The notes: generated by a model not told the origin, from the letters alone. Shown: positions 17,466-26,965, numbered from the stretch's first letter. The stretch: 64,000 bases of DNA from DATBJG01 sp963790545 (GCA_963790545.1 CAWBPA010000025.1:62001-126000); one strand, 5' to 3'. Numbers and translations are program-made.

Positions 17466-17824
17466 GAAGTCCATTGACGCCGAACCAGAAAACAGTCGAA
17501 ACATACATGGACGCCTTTCGAAGGACCGATCGCCCGCGGATTTTGTCGTGCCTGACCGCCGATGTCGAATGGCAAATCCCGGGCGCCTTCCACGTCAAAG
17601 GGAAGGAAGCGTTCGACCAGCACATCGTCGATGAGGAGTTCATCGGAAGCCCACTGATCACCGTCACCCGTCTGACAGAAGATCGCGATGTCGTTGTGGC
17701 GGAAGGGTCAGTGCGCACACAGCGGAAGAACGGAACACTCCTGAACCTGGCTTTTTGCGATGTGTTCGAAATGCAAGACGCGAAGATCCGAAAGCTCACC
17801 AGTTACTTGATGGAGACAAAATGA
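17462..17824 (+). CDS. SnoaL-like NTF2-fold protein
   Basis: A 120-residue protein: TVETYMDAFRRTDRPRILSCLTADVEWQIPG and GKEAFDQHI, then VVVAEGSVRTQRKNG and FCDVFEMQDAKIRKLTSYL, the SnoaL-like pattern. Substrate unknown. It overlaps OsmC upstream and the DUF1203 gene downstream by four bases each, so it is translationally coupled. Confidence 0.8.
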   Translation: MRSPLTPNQKTVETYMDAFRRTDRPRILSCLTADVEWQIPGAFHVKGKEAFDQHIVDEEFIGSPLITVTRLTEDRDVVVAEGSVRTQRKNGTLLNLAFCDVFEMQDAKIRKLTSYLMETK

Positions 17825-18316
17825 ACCCGGCCGGCCAAGAAATGAATCGCTCATTTCAATTGATTGCGCTTGAATCCGAGCACTTCGCGCCCCTCTTCAA
17901 ACAAAGCGACGAGGAACTGGCCGCGACAGGCGCCCGACGGATGGTCGTCGATGAAAAGCCGGGGTTTCCCTGCCGGGTCAGCCTTGTCGACGGTGACGTT
18001 GGTGAGACGGTCATTCTCCTGAACTTCCTTCATCACAACGTGTCGTCTCCCTATCGGGCGTCGGGCCCCATCTTCGTTCGCAGTCGAGCCGAGACGGCAA
18101 AGCCGGCTGTCGGAGAAATCCCGGTCATGTTCCGGCATCGTTTGCTGTCCGTGCGCGGATACGACGCGGCAGCCATCTATGGTTGGTGCTGAGGTCGTGC
18201 AGGGAAGCGACCTCGAGGAGGTTATCGAGCGCCTTTTTATCAATGCCAGCGTGACATACCTGCATATCCACAATGCTGGTCCCGGTTGCTACAACTGTCG
18301 AGTCGTACGCGCATGA
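17821..18316 (+). CDS. DUF1203 family protein, one-base frameshift near 18185
   Basis: The first 120 codons (GFPCRVSLVDGDVGETVILLNFLHH then YRASGPIFVR) match DUF1203. The frame then hits TGA at 18190-18192, but a shift at about 18185 restores EVVQGSDLEEVIERLF and the family ending HIHNAGPGCYNCRVVRA, stopping at 18314-18316. The shift lies in TTGG and is probably a consensus error. The restored stop overlaps the next ATG (18313). Function of DUF1203 is unknown. Confidence 0.75.
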
Positions 18317-19350
18317 CCCTGCAGAAACTCTTTGGAATCGAGCTCCCGATCATTCAAGCCCCCATGGCCGGCGTTCAGGGCAGCGCCCTCGCCGTCGCGG
18401 TGTCTAACGCGGGCGGCCTGGGCTCGCTCCCCTGCGCCATGCTCGGTCCCGATGCCATCCGTCAGGAGCTGGCGGCCATTCGCGCGAAGACCACGAACCC
18501 CTTCAATGTGAACTTTTTCTGCCATGCGCAGCCCGAGCCCAGCGCCGAACGGGAAGCAGCCTGGCGAGCGGCGCTTTCGCCGTATTTTGCGGAATACGGA
18601 ATCGATTCGGGCGCAATTGCCCCGGGGCCGGGTCGATTGCCCTTCAACGCTGAGTCAGCCGACGTGTTGAGTGAATTCAGGCCGACGGTGGTGAGCTTTC
18701 ATTTCGGTCTGCCCGCATCTGACCTGCTCGAGCGCGTTCGCAGTTGGGGCGCGAAAATCCTGTCTTCGGCCACAACTGTCGACGAAGCACGCTGGTTGGA
18801 AGCGCAGGGGGTTGATGCCGTCATTGCGCAAGGGCTCGAGGCGGGCGGCCACCGCGGACTCTTCCTGACAACCGATCTCAGCACCCAAATCGGCACGTTT
18901 GCATTGGTGCCCCAGATCGTGCGGGCGGTGCGGATTCCCGTCATTGCCGCGGGCGGTATCGGGGATGCAAAAGGAGTGGCCGCAGCCATGGCACTCGGCG
19001 CAGCCGGCGTCCAGGTTGGAACCGCTTACCTCTTGTGCCACGAAGCCAACACGAGCGCCGTGCATCGCGCGGCGCTGAAGAGCGACCGCGCTCGAGTGAC
19101 GGCGCTCACGAACCTCTTCACCGGGCGGCCTGCTCGCGGCATCATGAACCGCATCATGCGAGAGCTGGGCCCGATAAGCGCCGTCGCGCCCGCATTTCCT
19201 CTGGCAACCTCGGCCATCGCGCCCTTGCGCGCCAAGGCCGAAGGCCTCGGCAATGGCGACTTTTCGCCGTTATGGGCCGGACAAAACGCCACCGGCTGCA
19301 AGGAAATTTCCGCAGCGGCTCTCACGCGTGAGCTGGCTGGAGGACTCTAA
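18313..19350 (+). CDS. nitronate monooxygenase / NAD(P)H-dependent flavin oxidoreductase
   Basis: A 345-residue TIM-barrel flavoprotein: PIIQAPMAGVQGSALAVAVSNAGGLGSL at the N-terminus, AQGLEAGGHRG in the middle and IPVIAAGGIGDAKGVAAAMALGAAGVQVGTAYL binding FMN phosphate, all standard for the 2-nitropropane dioxygenase family. It oxidises nitronates or related toxic compounds. It is coupled to DUF1203 (ATGA overlap) and followed after 3 bases by a small gene. Confidence 0.88.
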   Translation: MTLQKLFGIELPIIQAPMAGVQGSALAVAVSNAGGLGSLPCAMLGPDAIRQELAAIRAKTTNPFNVNFFCHAQPEPSAEREAAWRAALSPYFAEYGIDSGAIAPGPGRLPFNAESADVLSEFRPTVVSFHFGLPASDLLERVRSWGAKILSSATTVDEARWLEAQGVDAVIAQGLEAGGHRGLFLTTDLSTQIGTFALVPQIVRAVRIPVIAAGGIGDAKGVAAAMALGAAGVQVGTAYLLCHEANTSAVHRAALKSDRARVTALTNLFTGRPARGIMNRIMRELGPISAVAPAFPLATSAIAPLRAKAEGLGNGDFSPLWAGQNATGCKEISAAALTRELAGGL

Positions 19351-19353
19351 GAC

Positions 19354-19737
19354 GTGGTGGAACCGCGAATACCTGCGACTCGGGCCTCATGGGGCGGACT
19401 GGACTTCAGCGGGCCCTTCGTCCCGATTCCATGGCGGGGTTCATTCTCCGAATCGCAATTCGAGCTCATACGGCTGGGTGCGATTCCAGGGGAGATGGAA
19501 GACCGGTGGTTCGCGTTTTTCGAAGATCCCGAGCTCTTCGTTCACCGCAGCTGGACGGGTTTCTGCATCTATCGGGTGACGTTTGTCCAAGCGGCCGATC
19601 AACACGTGGTGCAGACCGCACTGGTTTCGGACAACAGGAACCGGTACCGGCGCAAGCCGGATCTCGAGGAAGTCGAGTTCCTTGATGTCCTTGTTCACCG
19701 ACTCTTACTGCAGGACCCCAGCGAGCTTACCCGTTAG
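19354..19737 (+). CDS. conserved hypothetical protein
   Basis: 127 residues from GTG 19354, three bases after the nitronate monooxygenase stop. Features are LDFSGPFVPIPWRGSFSES, a WFAFFEDPELFVHRSWTGFCIY block and a C-terminal LDVLVHRLLL helix. No domain recognised. Its position suggests it is the last member of the run that starts with OsmC. Confidence 0.65.
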   Translation: MVEPRIPATRASWGGLDFSGPFVPIPWRGSFSESQFELIRLGAIPGEMEDRWFAFFEDPELFVHRSWTGFCIYRVTFVQAADQHVVQTALVSDNRNRYRRKPDLEEVEFLDVLVHRLLLQDPSELTR

Positions 19738-19764
19738 TTTCTGTGAAAGCGCAAATCGCTGATC

Positions 19765-20199
19765 CTACCGGTCCTTGCTGAATGAGGCGCTCCACGTCGG
19801 TGCTGCGGCCCTGACCAACTCACGCAGATTTGGCGGAACGTCCTCCTCGGCCGTCAATGGACGGATTTCCAGCACGTCGTCGAAGCCCAAACCGCTGGGG
19901 CACCGGAGGGCCCACCGAACGGCCTCGTCGAGCGATTTCACATCCACGATGTAGAACCCCCCAATCAGTTCCTTGGATTCGGTGAACGGACCGTCCACGA
20001 GGGCGCGCTTGCCCTTCGTCACCTCGATGCGCGCTCCCTGGCCGTTCGGGTTGAGGCCTTCGGCCGCGACCAGGATGCCGGCTTTGAACATCTCCTCGTT
20101 GAATCTCATGTAGTCGGTGAAGAGCTTTTCGTCGAACGGCGCGTCCGGACCGGGCTGTTTGCTGTCCTTGCCGGGCTGCGCGGTAATGATGAATCGCAT
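19765..20199 (-). CDS. YCII-related (DGPF domain) protein
   Basis: A 144-residue protein with the YCII family hallmark DGPFTESKELIGGFYIVDV and an N-terminal MRFIITAQPGKD. YCII-type proteins are ferredoxin-like fold proteins, often next to sigma factors, of uncertain function. It is the only minus-strand gene in the first 44 kb and is transcribed away from the cupin gene at 20411, sharing a 211-base divergent spacer. Confidence 0.85.
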   Translation of the reverse strand: MRFIITAQPGKDSKQPGPDAPFDEKLFTDYMRFNEEMFKAGILVAAEGLNPNGQGARIEVTKGKRALVDGPFTESKELIGGFYIVDVKSLDEAVRWALRCPSGLGFDDVLEIRPLTAEEDVPPNLRELVRAAAPTWSASFSKDR

Positions 20200-20410
20200 G
20201 GCGCTCCCTCCTTGGTCATTATCCGGCGTTCAATGTGACGTCGAATGGGGAGTGGCCGGATCGACATTCCGGCCGTTCTTTTACTCCGCTCGGAATTCGG
20301 CCGAAATTCCGCAGTCGCCATTGCCGCTTGAACGCCGACCCGCTGTTGTTGGGGATGCGGGAACCCGCCCGAGGATCTATCATCCCTCTTGCCCTGACAG
20401 AGAGGTGAGA

Positions 20411-20797
20411 ATGCGAAACCTGATTGTTGGTGTCATTCTTGGAATCGCCTCGTCGGCGCTGCTGGCACAGCGCGGTCCTGCATCCCTTCCAGACGCGGTC
20501 ACCGCGGATCCCTCACATTATTCCGTGTCGTTCGAGAACGAACTGGTGCGGTTCCTCCGAGTCAAGTACGGTCCTGGCGAGAAGTCGGTGATGCACAGAC
20601 ATTGGGCCAGCTGTGTGATCTTCCTCACCGATCAAACGTTCAATTTCACGCTTCCGGACGGGACGACTGAACCCGCTTCGGTCGCGGCCGGTGCGCTCGG
20701 GTGCGGCAATGGGAACGTCCATCTTCCCGAGAACATCGGCGCCGAACCCGCAGAGTTCATCATGGTCGAGTTCAAGAATCGCGAGGGCTTTCGCTAG
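20411..20797 (+). CDS. exported cupin-like protein
   Basis: 128 residues with a signal peptide (MRNLIVGVILGIASSALLA). The mature part reads as a single cupin: VSFENELVRFLRVKYGPGEKSVMHRHWASCVIFLTD with the H.H metal pair, then VHLPENIGAEPAEFIMVEF. No catalytic activity can be assigned. ATG 20411 has GAGAGGTGAG just upstream. Confidence 0.7.
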   Translation: MRNLIVGVILGIASSALLAQRGPASLPDAVTADPSHYSVSFENELVRFLRVKYGPGEKSVMHRHWASCVIFLTDQTFNFTLPDGTTEPASVAAGALGCGNGNVHLPENIGAEPAEFIMVEFKNREGFR

Positions 20798-20819
20798 GCG
20801 AGGCACGCTGAGGCACCTC

Positions 20820-21266
20820 ATGACGATCCGCGAGATCGTTGAGAGCGACCGACACGAGTGGGTTCGCATGCGTCACGCGCTGTGGCCGGGTTCGCTTTCC
20901 GATCACGAGGCTGAGACACAACAGTACTTTTCGGAGCGATCGCAGGTCCCGACCGTCCTCGTTGCGGAGGCTGATGGGCGGCTCGTCGGATTCCTGGAAC
21001 TGGACTACCGGAAGTACGCACCTGGCTGCCGGTCATCGCCGGTGCCGTTCATTGAGGGCTGGTATGTCGAGCCTGCATGGCAACGGCAAGGGATCGGACG
21101 CGCGTTGGTCGAGGCAGCTGAAGCCCGCGCGCGCGCCATGGGGCATCATGAAATAGCCAGCGATACGGAGGTCGAGAACGCCGACAGCCTTGCCGCTCAT
21201 CAGGCGTTGGGATACGAGGTCGTCGAGCGAGTCGTGTGTTTTCGTCGATCGTTATCCGACGTGTGA
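20820..21266 (+). CDS. AAC(6')-I-like aminoglycoside acetyltransferase family GNAT
   Basis: A 148-residue GNAT that matches the AAC(6')-I family along its whole length: REIVESDRHEWVRMRHALWP, FLELDYRKYAPGCRSSPVPFIEGWYVEPAWQRQGIGRALVEAAE (acetyl-CoA loop Q/RxxGxG/A) and ASDTEVENADSLAAHQALGYEVVERVVCFRR. Known members acetylate the 6'-amino group of aminoglycosides; environmental homologues often have weak or other activity. It lies 22 bases after the cupin gene. Confidence 0.8.
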   Translation: MTIREIVESDRHEWVRMRHALWPGSLSDHEAETQQYFSERSQVPTVLVAEADGRLVGFLELDYRKYAPGCRSSPVPFIEGWYVEPAWQRQGIGRALVEAAEARARAMGHHEIASDTEVENADSLAAHQALGYEVVERVVCFRRSLSDV

Positions 21267-21293
21267 CTCAGGCGCGAGCACAGAGGTCTTACC

Positions 21294-21638
21294 ATGCCGC
21301 TGTTGTTTTCCTACGGCACGCTCCAGCAAGAGAACGTGCAAATGGCCCTGTTCGGAAGACTGCTCGACGGTCAGAAGGATGAACTGCTCGGCTTCGAACA
21401 GAGCTTGATCAAGATTGAAGATTCGCAGGTCGTCGCGACCAGCGGCAAAACGGACCACGTCATCGTGAGTTTCAACGGCAGGAACGACAGTCGAGTCAGT
21501 GGCACGGTATTCGAAATTACCGAGGCCGAGCTTGCCAGCGCCGATCGATACGAGGTTGCCAGGTACAAACGGGTAACCGCAATGCTTGCGTCGGGCAAGC
21601 AAGCGTGGGTGTACGTTGACGCCTACTTGGCCCCATGA
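21294..21638 (+). CDS. gamma-glutamylcyclotransferase-like (AIG2/GGCT) protein
   Basis: 114 residues starting with LLFSYGTLQQENVQMALFGRLLDG, the YGTL substrate loop of the GGCT fold, and with RVSGTVFEITEAELASADRYE in the middle. The C-terminal VTAMLASGKQAWVYVDAYL is typical. The family cyclises gamma-glutamyl amines or peptides. Confidence 0.85.
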   Translation: MPLLFSYGTLQQENVQMALFGRLLDGQKDELLGFEQSLIKIEDSQVVATSGKTDHVIVSFNGRNDSRVSGTVFEITEAELASADRYEVARYKRVTAMLASGKQAWVYVDAYLAP

Positions 21639-21731
21639 CGCCCGCATCATTACAATGCGCCATACGACGAAAAAGGAGACTCGCTGGTCGTGGCTGTCTC
21701 GGACACATGCAGAAGAAAGAAAGGTGGGTCT

Positions 21732-23332
21732 GTGAAGAAATTGTCAATCTGGTCGGTGGTGGCCGTGGCTGCGCTCTCGTTCGTTCCTTCGGCGGACGCT
21801 CAGATCCGCGAGGCGGCCGTGACTGGCGGCAACGTCGCGGGCGTCCTGACCGACGGCATCGTCTCGTTCAAGGGCATTCCGTTTGCGGCCGCGCCGCTTG
21901 GGCCTCTGCGTTGGAAGGCACCGCAGCCCGTGAAGCCGTGGACTGGAGTGAAGGAGGCGTCCACATTCGGGGCAAGCTGCATGCAGGACCCGAACTTTGC
22001 GAAAATCTTTGCCGCGCCTCCTGCCATTGGCGAGGATTGCCTGTATCTCAACGTGTGGACTCCGGCAAAGTCAGCCGGAGACCGGCTGCCCGTGATGGTG
22101 TGGATCTACGGCGGAGGTTTTATTGGCGGTATGACCAGCGCGCCGGCCTATGACGGCACGCGCCTGGCAGAAAAAGGTGTCGTCCTCGTCAGCGTCGCGT
22201 ACAGGTTGGGCGCCTTTGGATTCCTCGCGCATCCCGAGCTGAGTCGCGAGAGCGGCAAGGGTTCAGGGCAACTACGGTCTTCAGGATCTCATCGTGGGCC
22301 TGCAGTGGGTGAAGGCCAACATCGCGAAGTTTGGCGGCGATCCCGCTCGCGTGACAATCTTCGGCGAATCTGCGGGCGGCATTGCGGTCAGCATGTTGGC
22401 GGCCTCGCCGGCCGCGAAAGGCTTGTTCCAGCGCGCGATTTCCGAAAGTGGCGGCAGCTTCGGTCCGCCGCGATTCGCCAACGAAGGTGGCCAGAACGTG
22501 CCGCCGCTCAAGGTGGCGGAGGCATCGGGACAGAGCTTCCTCGCCAAGGTGGGTGCGACCGATATCAAATCCGCACGGGAAGTTCCTGCCGACAAACTTC
22601 AAGCTGCCGTGGGTCCGGGCCTCCAGGGCGGATTCTGGCCGGTCTTCGACGGTGACGTGCTGCCGGGCGACCAGTACGAGCTCTATCAGGCGAAACGCTT
22701 CAACGACACCCCGGTGCTCATCGGGACGAACTCGGACGAGGGCGGTCTGTTCACCCAGCCCGGTGTGACGCCGGCGTTGTTCGAATCGCAGATTCGTGAC
22801 GGCTACGGTAAGCACGCCGATGACCATTCTTGCGGCGTATCCGCACGCCACGAACGACGAGGCGGTCAAGGCCGTCAAGGACATCCTCCGCGAATCGCTG
22901 TTCGCGTGGCACACCTGGGCGTGGGCACTGCTCCAGACCCAGCACGGTAAAGGCAAGGCCTACATCTACTATTTCGATCATCGGACGCCGCAATCGCCAA
23001 ATGGCGCAGGCCACGGCGCAGAGATCGCGTATGTGTTCAGGAATCTCGGTGGTTCGGGTCTGGGCCCGTTGGGTCTCGCTGGTCCGCCGCGTCCCGAAGA
23101 TCGGGCCATGTCGGATCTGATGAGCAGCTACTGGGTGAACTTCGCAAAGAACGGCGATCCCAATGGACCTGGCCTGCCGGTGTGGCCGGCGTTTGCTGCT
23201 GCGTCCCAGAGCGCGTTGCACTTCGACGGGAAGTCGAGCGCTCGACCGGTGCCGAACATGGCGCAAATCAAGGCGCTCGACAGCTATTACGCATGGCGGC
23301 GCGACGAGGCGAAAGCCAGACGTACGAACTGA
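21732..23332 (+). CDS. type B carboxylesterase, two frameshifts
   Basis: A secreted carboxylesterase read in three frames. GTG 21732 opens a signal peptide and GIPFAAAPLGPLRWKAPQP, EDCLYLNVW and IYGGGF. A shift near 22263 (extra G in a GGG run) restores NYGLQDL and the nucleophile elbow GESAGG. Another near 22820 restores AAYPHATNDEAVKAVKDIL to the end (ASQSALHFDGKS). Acidic residue NSDEGG and the late GAGHGAEIAYVF carry the rest of the triad. Combined length about 530 residues is normal. The shifts look like sequencing errors. Confidence 0.8.
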
Positions 23333-23361
23333 CACGAGCGGCCTTGCTCGTTCAAGGTACG

Positions 23362-23691
23362 GTGTGGGATTTCATCGGTCACCGGATCGACTCGCGGCTG
23401 CGGAGACTTGGCGCCGCTTTGTCGAACGTAACGCCACCGTTCGGTCCGCGGCAGGGCTCCCACCGGCCGTGACGGAGAGCGTTGCGGCATGGGATGACTT
23501 CCTCATGCACGGCCATCTCACCGGTGATCCCAGGGGTTTCGCCGTGGACCAGTTGACGCCCGCACAGGTACTCGTCGCTCGTGGAGCTTGCGTCGAACTA
23601 CTTCGCCGCGGGTTACGAGTTCTATCTGCCCAGCGCGTTGCGCGCCGAGGACCAGAAGGCTCTGGAGACGCGCTTTGGCAGCGGGCGCTGA
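23362..23691 (+). CDS. small conserved protein, one-base frameshift near 23568
   Basis: Frame 1 reads ETWRRFVERNATVRSAAGLPPAVTESVAAWDDFLMHG to LTPAQ. An extra G in CAGG at about 23567 then breaks it; removing it gives SSLVELASNYFAAGYEFYLPSALRAEDQKALETRFG and a stop at 23689. The result is a coherent protein of about 109 residues with a C-terminal helix pair. Unknown function. The start (GTG 23362) is a guess. Confidence 0.6.
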
Positions 23692-23700
23692 AGGCAGGCG

Positions 23701-23943
23701 ATGGCCCGAGGATGGGAAAGTAAGAACGTTGAGGATCAGATGCGAGCGGCGGAGGCTGAAAAGGCTGCGCGGACCAAACCCGCTGCGACCCCCGCCGAGC
23801 GCGAACGCCAGGCTCGACGATCCGGGTTGCTGCTGACGCGGACGAGGGTTCTCAACGAGCTGGCAGCCGCGCGCGACCCGCGCCATCGCGCCCTGCTCGA
23901 GCGGACGCTCGTCCATCTCGATGACGAGCTCGAAAGTACGTGA
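23701..23943 (+). CDS. small charged hypothetical protein
   Basis: 80 residues, highly charged and mostly helical: KNVEDQMRAAEAEKAARTK, then an RERQARRSGLLLTRTRVLNELAAA helix and a final HRALLERTLVHLDDEL. It may be a small DNA or protein-binding helical hairpin. It lies 9 bases after the preceding small gene, so the two are probably co-transcribed. Confidence 0.6.
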   Translation: MARGWESKNVEDQMRAAEAEKAARTKPAATPAERERQARRSGLLLTRTRVLNELAAARDPRHRALLERTLVHLDDELEST

Positions 23944-23977
23944 ACGATTCAGCCGGCGATGATGACTGTGGGATCGC

Positions 23978-24748
23978 ATGGACGTCTCTGTTGAGGCAAC
24001 CAGCCTCGAGCGTATTCGACTCTGGCGTGACATGTACCGGCTGGAGATGAGCTGCCAGATCATCCACGATTCGATTCATGATCGAGCGGGCTGGTCCGAA
24101 GAGTATTTGCTCTCCCTGAACGGTACTCCGGTCGGTTACGGATCGGTCGCCGTTGGAGGCCCGTGGAAAGACCAGCCGACCGCGTACGAGTTTTATGTCG
24201 TGCCGACTCAGCAACGACGCGTATTCGATCTCTTTCGAAAACTGCTCGAGGTCACCGGCGCCGTCAGTATTGAAGTGCAGAGCAATGACACGCTCGGAAC
24301 CGTCATGCTGCACACGTTCGCTCGAGAGGTGACGAGCGAATCCATTCTCTTCCACGACAGGCTGCTCACCTCGCATCTGCCTCACGGCGCGATGTTTCGC
24401 GAGCCCACCGAGCCCGAAGCCCCGGATATTCCCAGCCAGCATCGAAAGTGGCGAGGGGTGGTCGAGCTCGAAGGTCACGTCGCGGCAACCGGCGGCATTC
24501 TGTTCCATTACAACCGGCCCTACGGTGACATCTACATGGAGGTCGCCGAGCCGTTTCGCCGACGAGGTCTGGGGTCGTTCCTCGTCCAGGAACTGAAACG
24601 CGTGTGCTACGAGGGCGGCCATGTTCCGGCCGCGCGCTGCAACCCGCAGAACATCGCCTCGCAACGCACGCTGCAGAAGGCCGGGTTCGTGCCGTGCGGG
24701 CACATCCTGAAGGGGTCGGTGAACTCGACAGATGGACCCGAGAATTGA
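23978..24748 (+). CDS. GNAT family acetyltransferase with N-terminal extension
   Basis: 256 residues. The acetyltransferase core is C-terminal: GGILFHYNRPYGDIYMEVAEPFRRRGLGSFLVQELKR (RRxGxG/A loop) and NIASQRTLQKAGFVPCGHIL. The first 150 residues carry a weaker second GNAT-like unit (YEFYVVPTQQRRVFDLFRKLL, VQSNDTLGTVMLHTF), so this may be a tandem GNAT with a degenerate first domain. Substrate unknown. Confidence 0.75.
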   Translation: MDVSVEATSLERIRLWRDMYRLEMSCQIIHDSIHDRAGWSEEYLLSLNGTPVGYGSVAVGGPWKDQPTAYEFYVVPTQQRRVFDLFRKLLEVTGAVSIEVQSNDTLGTVMLHTFAREVTSESILFHDRLLTSHLPHGAMFREPTEPEAPDIPSQHRKWRGVVELEGHVAATGGILFHYNRPYGDIYMEVAEPFRRRGLGSFLVQELKRVCYEGGHVPAARCNPQNIASQRTLQKAGFVPCGHILKGSVNSTDGPEN

Positions 24749-24754
24749 GAGTCG

Positions 24755-25187
24755 ATGAGCTCAAACCTTCAAAGCCACAATCGTTCGGGAGGGTTCGACG
24801 TGTTTTATTCCTCTCGCGTTTGATCCGAAGAGCGTGTTTGGCAAGGTCCGAGCTCCCGTCAAGGTGACTTTGAATGGGTACACCTACCAGAGCACGATTG
24901 CCGCGATGGGAGGGCCACCGTGTATTCCTCTTCGAAAGAGCAACCGTGAGGCTGCGGGCCTGGAAGGGGCGAAACGATTGAGGTGCGTCGTCAAGCCTCC
25001 AGTCGATTTCGTGAAGGCTCTCAAAGCCAAGCCAACTGCCTGGGAGCGATGGCACGACCTCAGCTACACGCATCGTCGCGAACACGTGGAAGCGATCGAA
25101 GAAGCCAGAAAACCTGAGACGCGTGCGCGTCGCATAGAAGAGGCGGCCGTTCGAACAGTTCTATCGATGCCGAAAAGGAAACGGTAA
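24755..25187 (+). CDS. DUF1905 / YdeI-like protein, damaged near start
   Basis: The protein reads TFKATIVREGSTCFIPLAFDPKSVFGKVRAPVKVTLNGYTY, a DUF1905 domain, then SYTHRREHVEAIEEARKPETRARRIEEAV, the YdeI/OmpD-associated C-terminal helix. ATG 24755 is one base out of frame with the first matching codon, so a one-base error near the start is likely. About a dozen residues also seem missing after GLEGAKR. Function: homologues such as YdeI affect resistance to antimicrobial peptides; not shown here. Confidence 0.65.
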
Positions 25188-25319
25188 TGCTCAACTCGCG
25201 GGTGCGCGGCGGCTGTGGGGACACTCGTGGGCGCTTCGAGAGCTTGCGAAGAGGGATCCGAAAGCATTCGCAGAGCGCCCGGCTGGGTCTAATTGTGAGA
25301 ACATAATCAGGCCAGGTTG

Positions 25320-25919
25320 ATGATGCACGAGAGACGAACTCTACGGTTTCTCCTGCTTACCACGGCCATTCTCACGGGCGGTGCGCGGGTGGCCGTGCAA
25401 CCAGTCGACTCGGCCGGCCCGCCTCTGCCATTCGAAGATATCGGCGCTTGTCCGTTCGAAGGCTGCGTGTACCGTGACTGGGTCGCCAATACCCCGGTGG
25501 CCGTCAGGAGGGAACGGCGCTCCGATTCGCCAGTCGCATTCACGCTCGAGAAGGGCGACCACGTTCAGGCCCTCACGGGCATCGTCGTGACGCTGAAGCC
25601 CGGGCGCGTGCGGTTTCGTAATGCCGTTGACCTCACCAGTAGCGCCGGCCGCCTTCATGTGGAGCCTGGTGAAACGCTCTACCTGTTGACCTATCACGGC
25701 GAGGGCGTGACAACTGCGTGGTTCAAAGGACGTCTGTACGATGAGGTCGACGGCTCGGAATTCATCAACGCCATTTGCGACTTCCGACCTGGCACCTGCA
25801 ATGGAACGATCGTCGACAAGCCGCAGAAGGTCTGGTGGGTTCGGTTGAGGAATCGGAACAGGGCGACGGGCTGGACGAACGAGACCGAGAAGTTCGACAA
25901 CAAAGATCGCTTTGGTTAA
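25320..25919 (+). CDS. secreted protein, unknown function
   Basis: 199 residues with a signal peptide (about 1-25). Four cysteines occur in two clusters (ACPFEGC and ICDFRPGTC). The middle has beta-strand patterns (FTLEKGDHVQALTGIVV, EPGETLYLLTYHGEG) like an SH3-type domain, and the end is KVWWVRLRNRNRATGWTNE. It may be a cell-envelope protein. No family named. Confidence 0.6.
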   Translation: MMHERRTLRFLLLTTAILTGGARVAVQPVDSAGPPLPFEDIGACPFEGCVYRDWVANTPVAVRRERRSDSPVAFTLEKGDHVQALTGIVVTLKPGRVRFRNAVDLTSSAGRLHVEPGETLYLLTYHGEGVTTAWFKGRLYDEVDGSEFINAICDFRPGTCNGTIVDKPQKVWWVRLRNRNRATGWTNETEKFDNKDRFG

Positions 25920-25940
25920 CGCTCATTCCGAACAACCGCG

Positions 25941-26423
25941 ATGATGTTTCGACGCGCAGTAATCTATCTGGCCATCGTGACCCTAGGCTGCGTGCTGGGC
26001 GCGAATCTCTACAACTCGATCGTCGACGCACCAAACTGGGGTGCCTCGATTCCGGCATCCGTGGTGACGACCCGACAGTATTTCGCTGTCGCAGACCCGG
26101 GGTCGTTTTTCAGGATGGTGTCGCCGGCTGCGCAGATTGCCACTCTTTTGGGCCTGATCGCGTGCTGGAGACTGGGTGGGCGTATTCGGCTGCTCGCGGC
26201 AGGTGCCCTGGTTCTGGCGGTCGTGGGCGATATCATGACGTTCACGTACTTCTATCCACGCAACGCTCTTCTGTTCGACCCTGCGACGTCGCCCGAGGTC
26301 CTGGCAAGAGTCTGGACAGAATGGAGCACGATGAACCACGTGCGTAGCGCCGTTGTGGCGACGGCGTTGGTGTGCGCGCTCAGCACGTTGTCGGCGGTGG
26401 AGCGGCAGTCTGGTGATTCTTGA
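25941..26423 (+). CDS. DUF1772 family four-helix membrane protein
   Basis: 160 residues with four transmembrane helices and the family's NLYNSIVDAPNW near the first helix and MNHVRSAVVATALV near the last. The family includes the anthrone oxygenase-like proteins, but most bacterial members have no known activity. Its stop overlaps the TTG start of the following DUF1697 gene (TTGA). Confidence 0.75.
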   Translation: MMFRRAVIYLAIVTLGCVLGANLYNSIVDAPNWGASIPASVVTTRQYFAVADPGSFFRMVSPAAQIATLLGLIACWRLGGRIRLLAAGALVLAVVGDIMTFTYFYPRNALLFDPATSPEVLARVWTEWSTMNHVRSAVVATALVCALSTLSAVERQSGDS

Positions 26424-26965
26424 AGACGTACGTCGCCCTGCTCCGGGGCATCAATGTCGGCGGGCACAAGCAGGTATCCATGGCGGACCTGCGTGACCTG
26501 CTCACAAAACTTGGCTTTGCGAGCCCTCAATCCATCCTTCAAAGCGGCAACCTCGTCTTTCAAGGTCAGACGCGAGACAACGCACAGCTCGAACGCCTGT
26601 TGGAACAGGAAGTGAAGAAGAAACTTCACCTGCAAGCGGACTTCATCGTCCGCACGGCAGAGGAATGGAAAGCTGTCGTGGCTGGCAATCCATTTCGCAA
26701 AGAGGCACAGCGCGATCCTGGACACCTGCTGGCCGTGTTTTTCAAGGATGCTCCGAAGATCAAGGAGGTGGACGCGCTGCGGGCGGCAATTACGGGGCCG
26801 GAGCGCGTTCACGCCCAAGGCCGGGAGGCGTATATCGTGTATCCCGATGGAGTCGGGCGCTCGCGGCTGACGCACACGTTGATCGAACGCAAGCTTGGCG
26901 TGCGCGGAACCGGTCGCAACTGGAATACGGTCCTCAAAGTGGGCGCGTGTGCTGGCGGCGGGTGA
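26420..26965 (+). CDS. DUF1697 family protein (second copy)
   Basis: 181 residues from TTG 26420: YVALLRGINVGGHKQVSMADLRDLLTKLGF and the C-terminal GTGRNWNTVLKV. Complete and closer to the family norm than the copy at 12.1 kb. Function unknown. Coupled to DUF1772 by stop/start overlap. Confidence 0.85.
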   Translation: MKTYVALLRGINVGGHKQVSMADLRDLLTKLGFASPQSILQSGNLVFQGQTRDNAQLERLLEQEVKKKLHLQADFIVRTAEEWKAVVAGNPFRKEAQRDPGHLLAVFFKDAPKIKEVDALRAAITGPERVHAQGREAYIVYPDGVGRSRLTHTLIERKLGVRGTGRNWNTVLKVGACAGGG

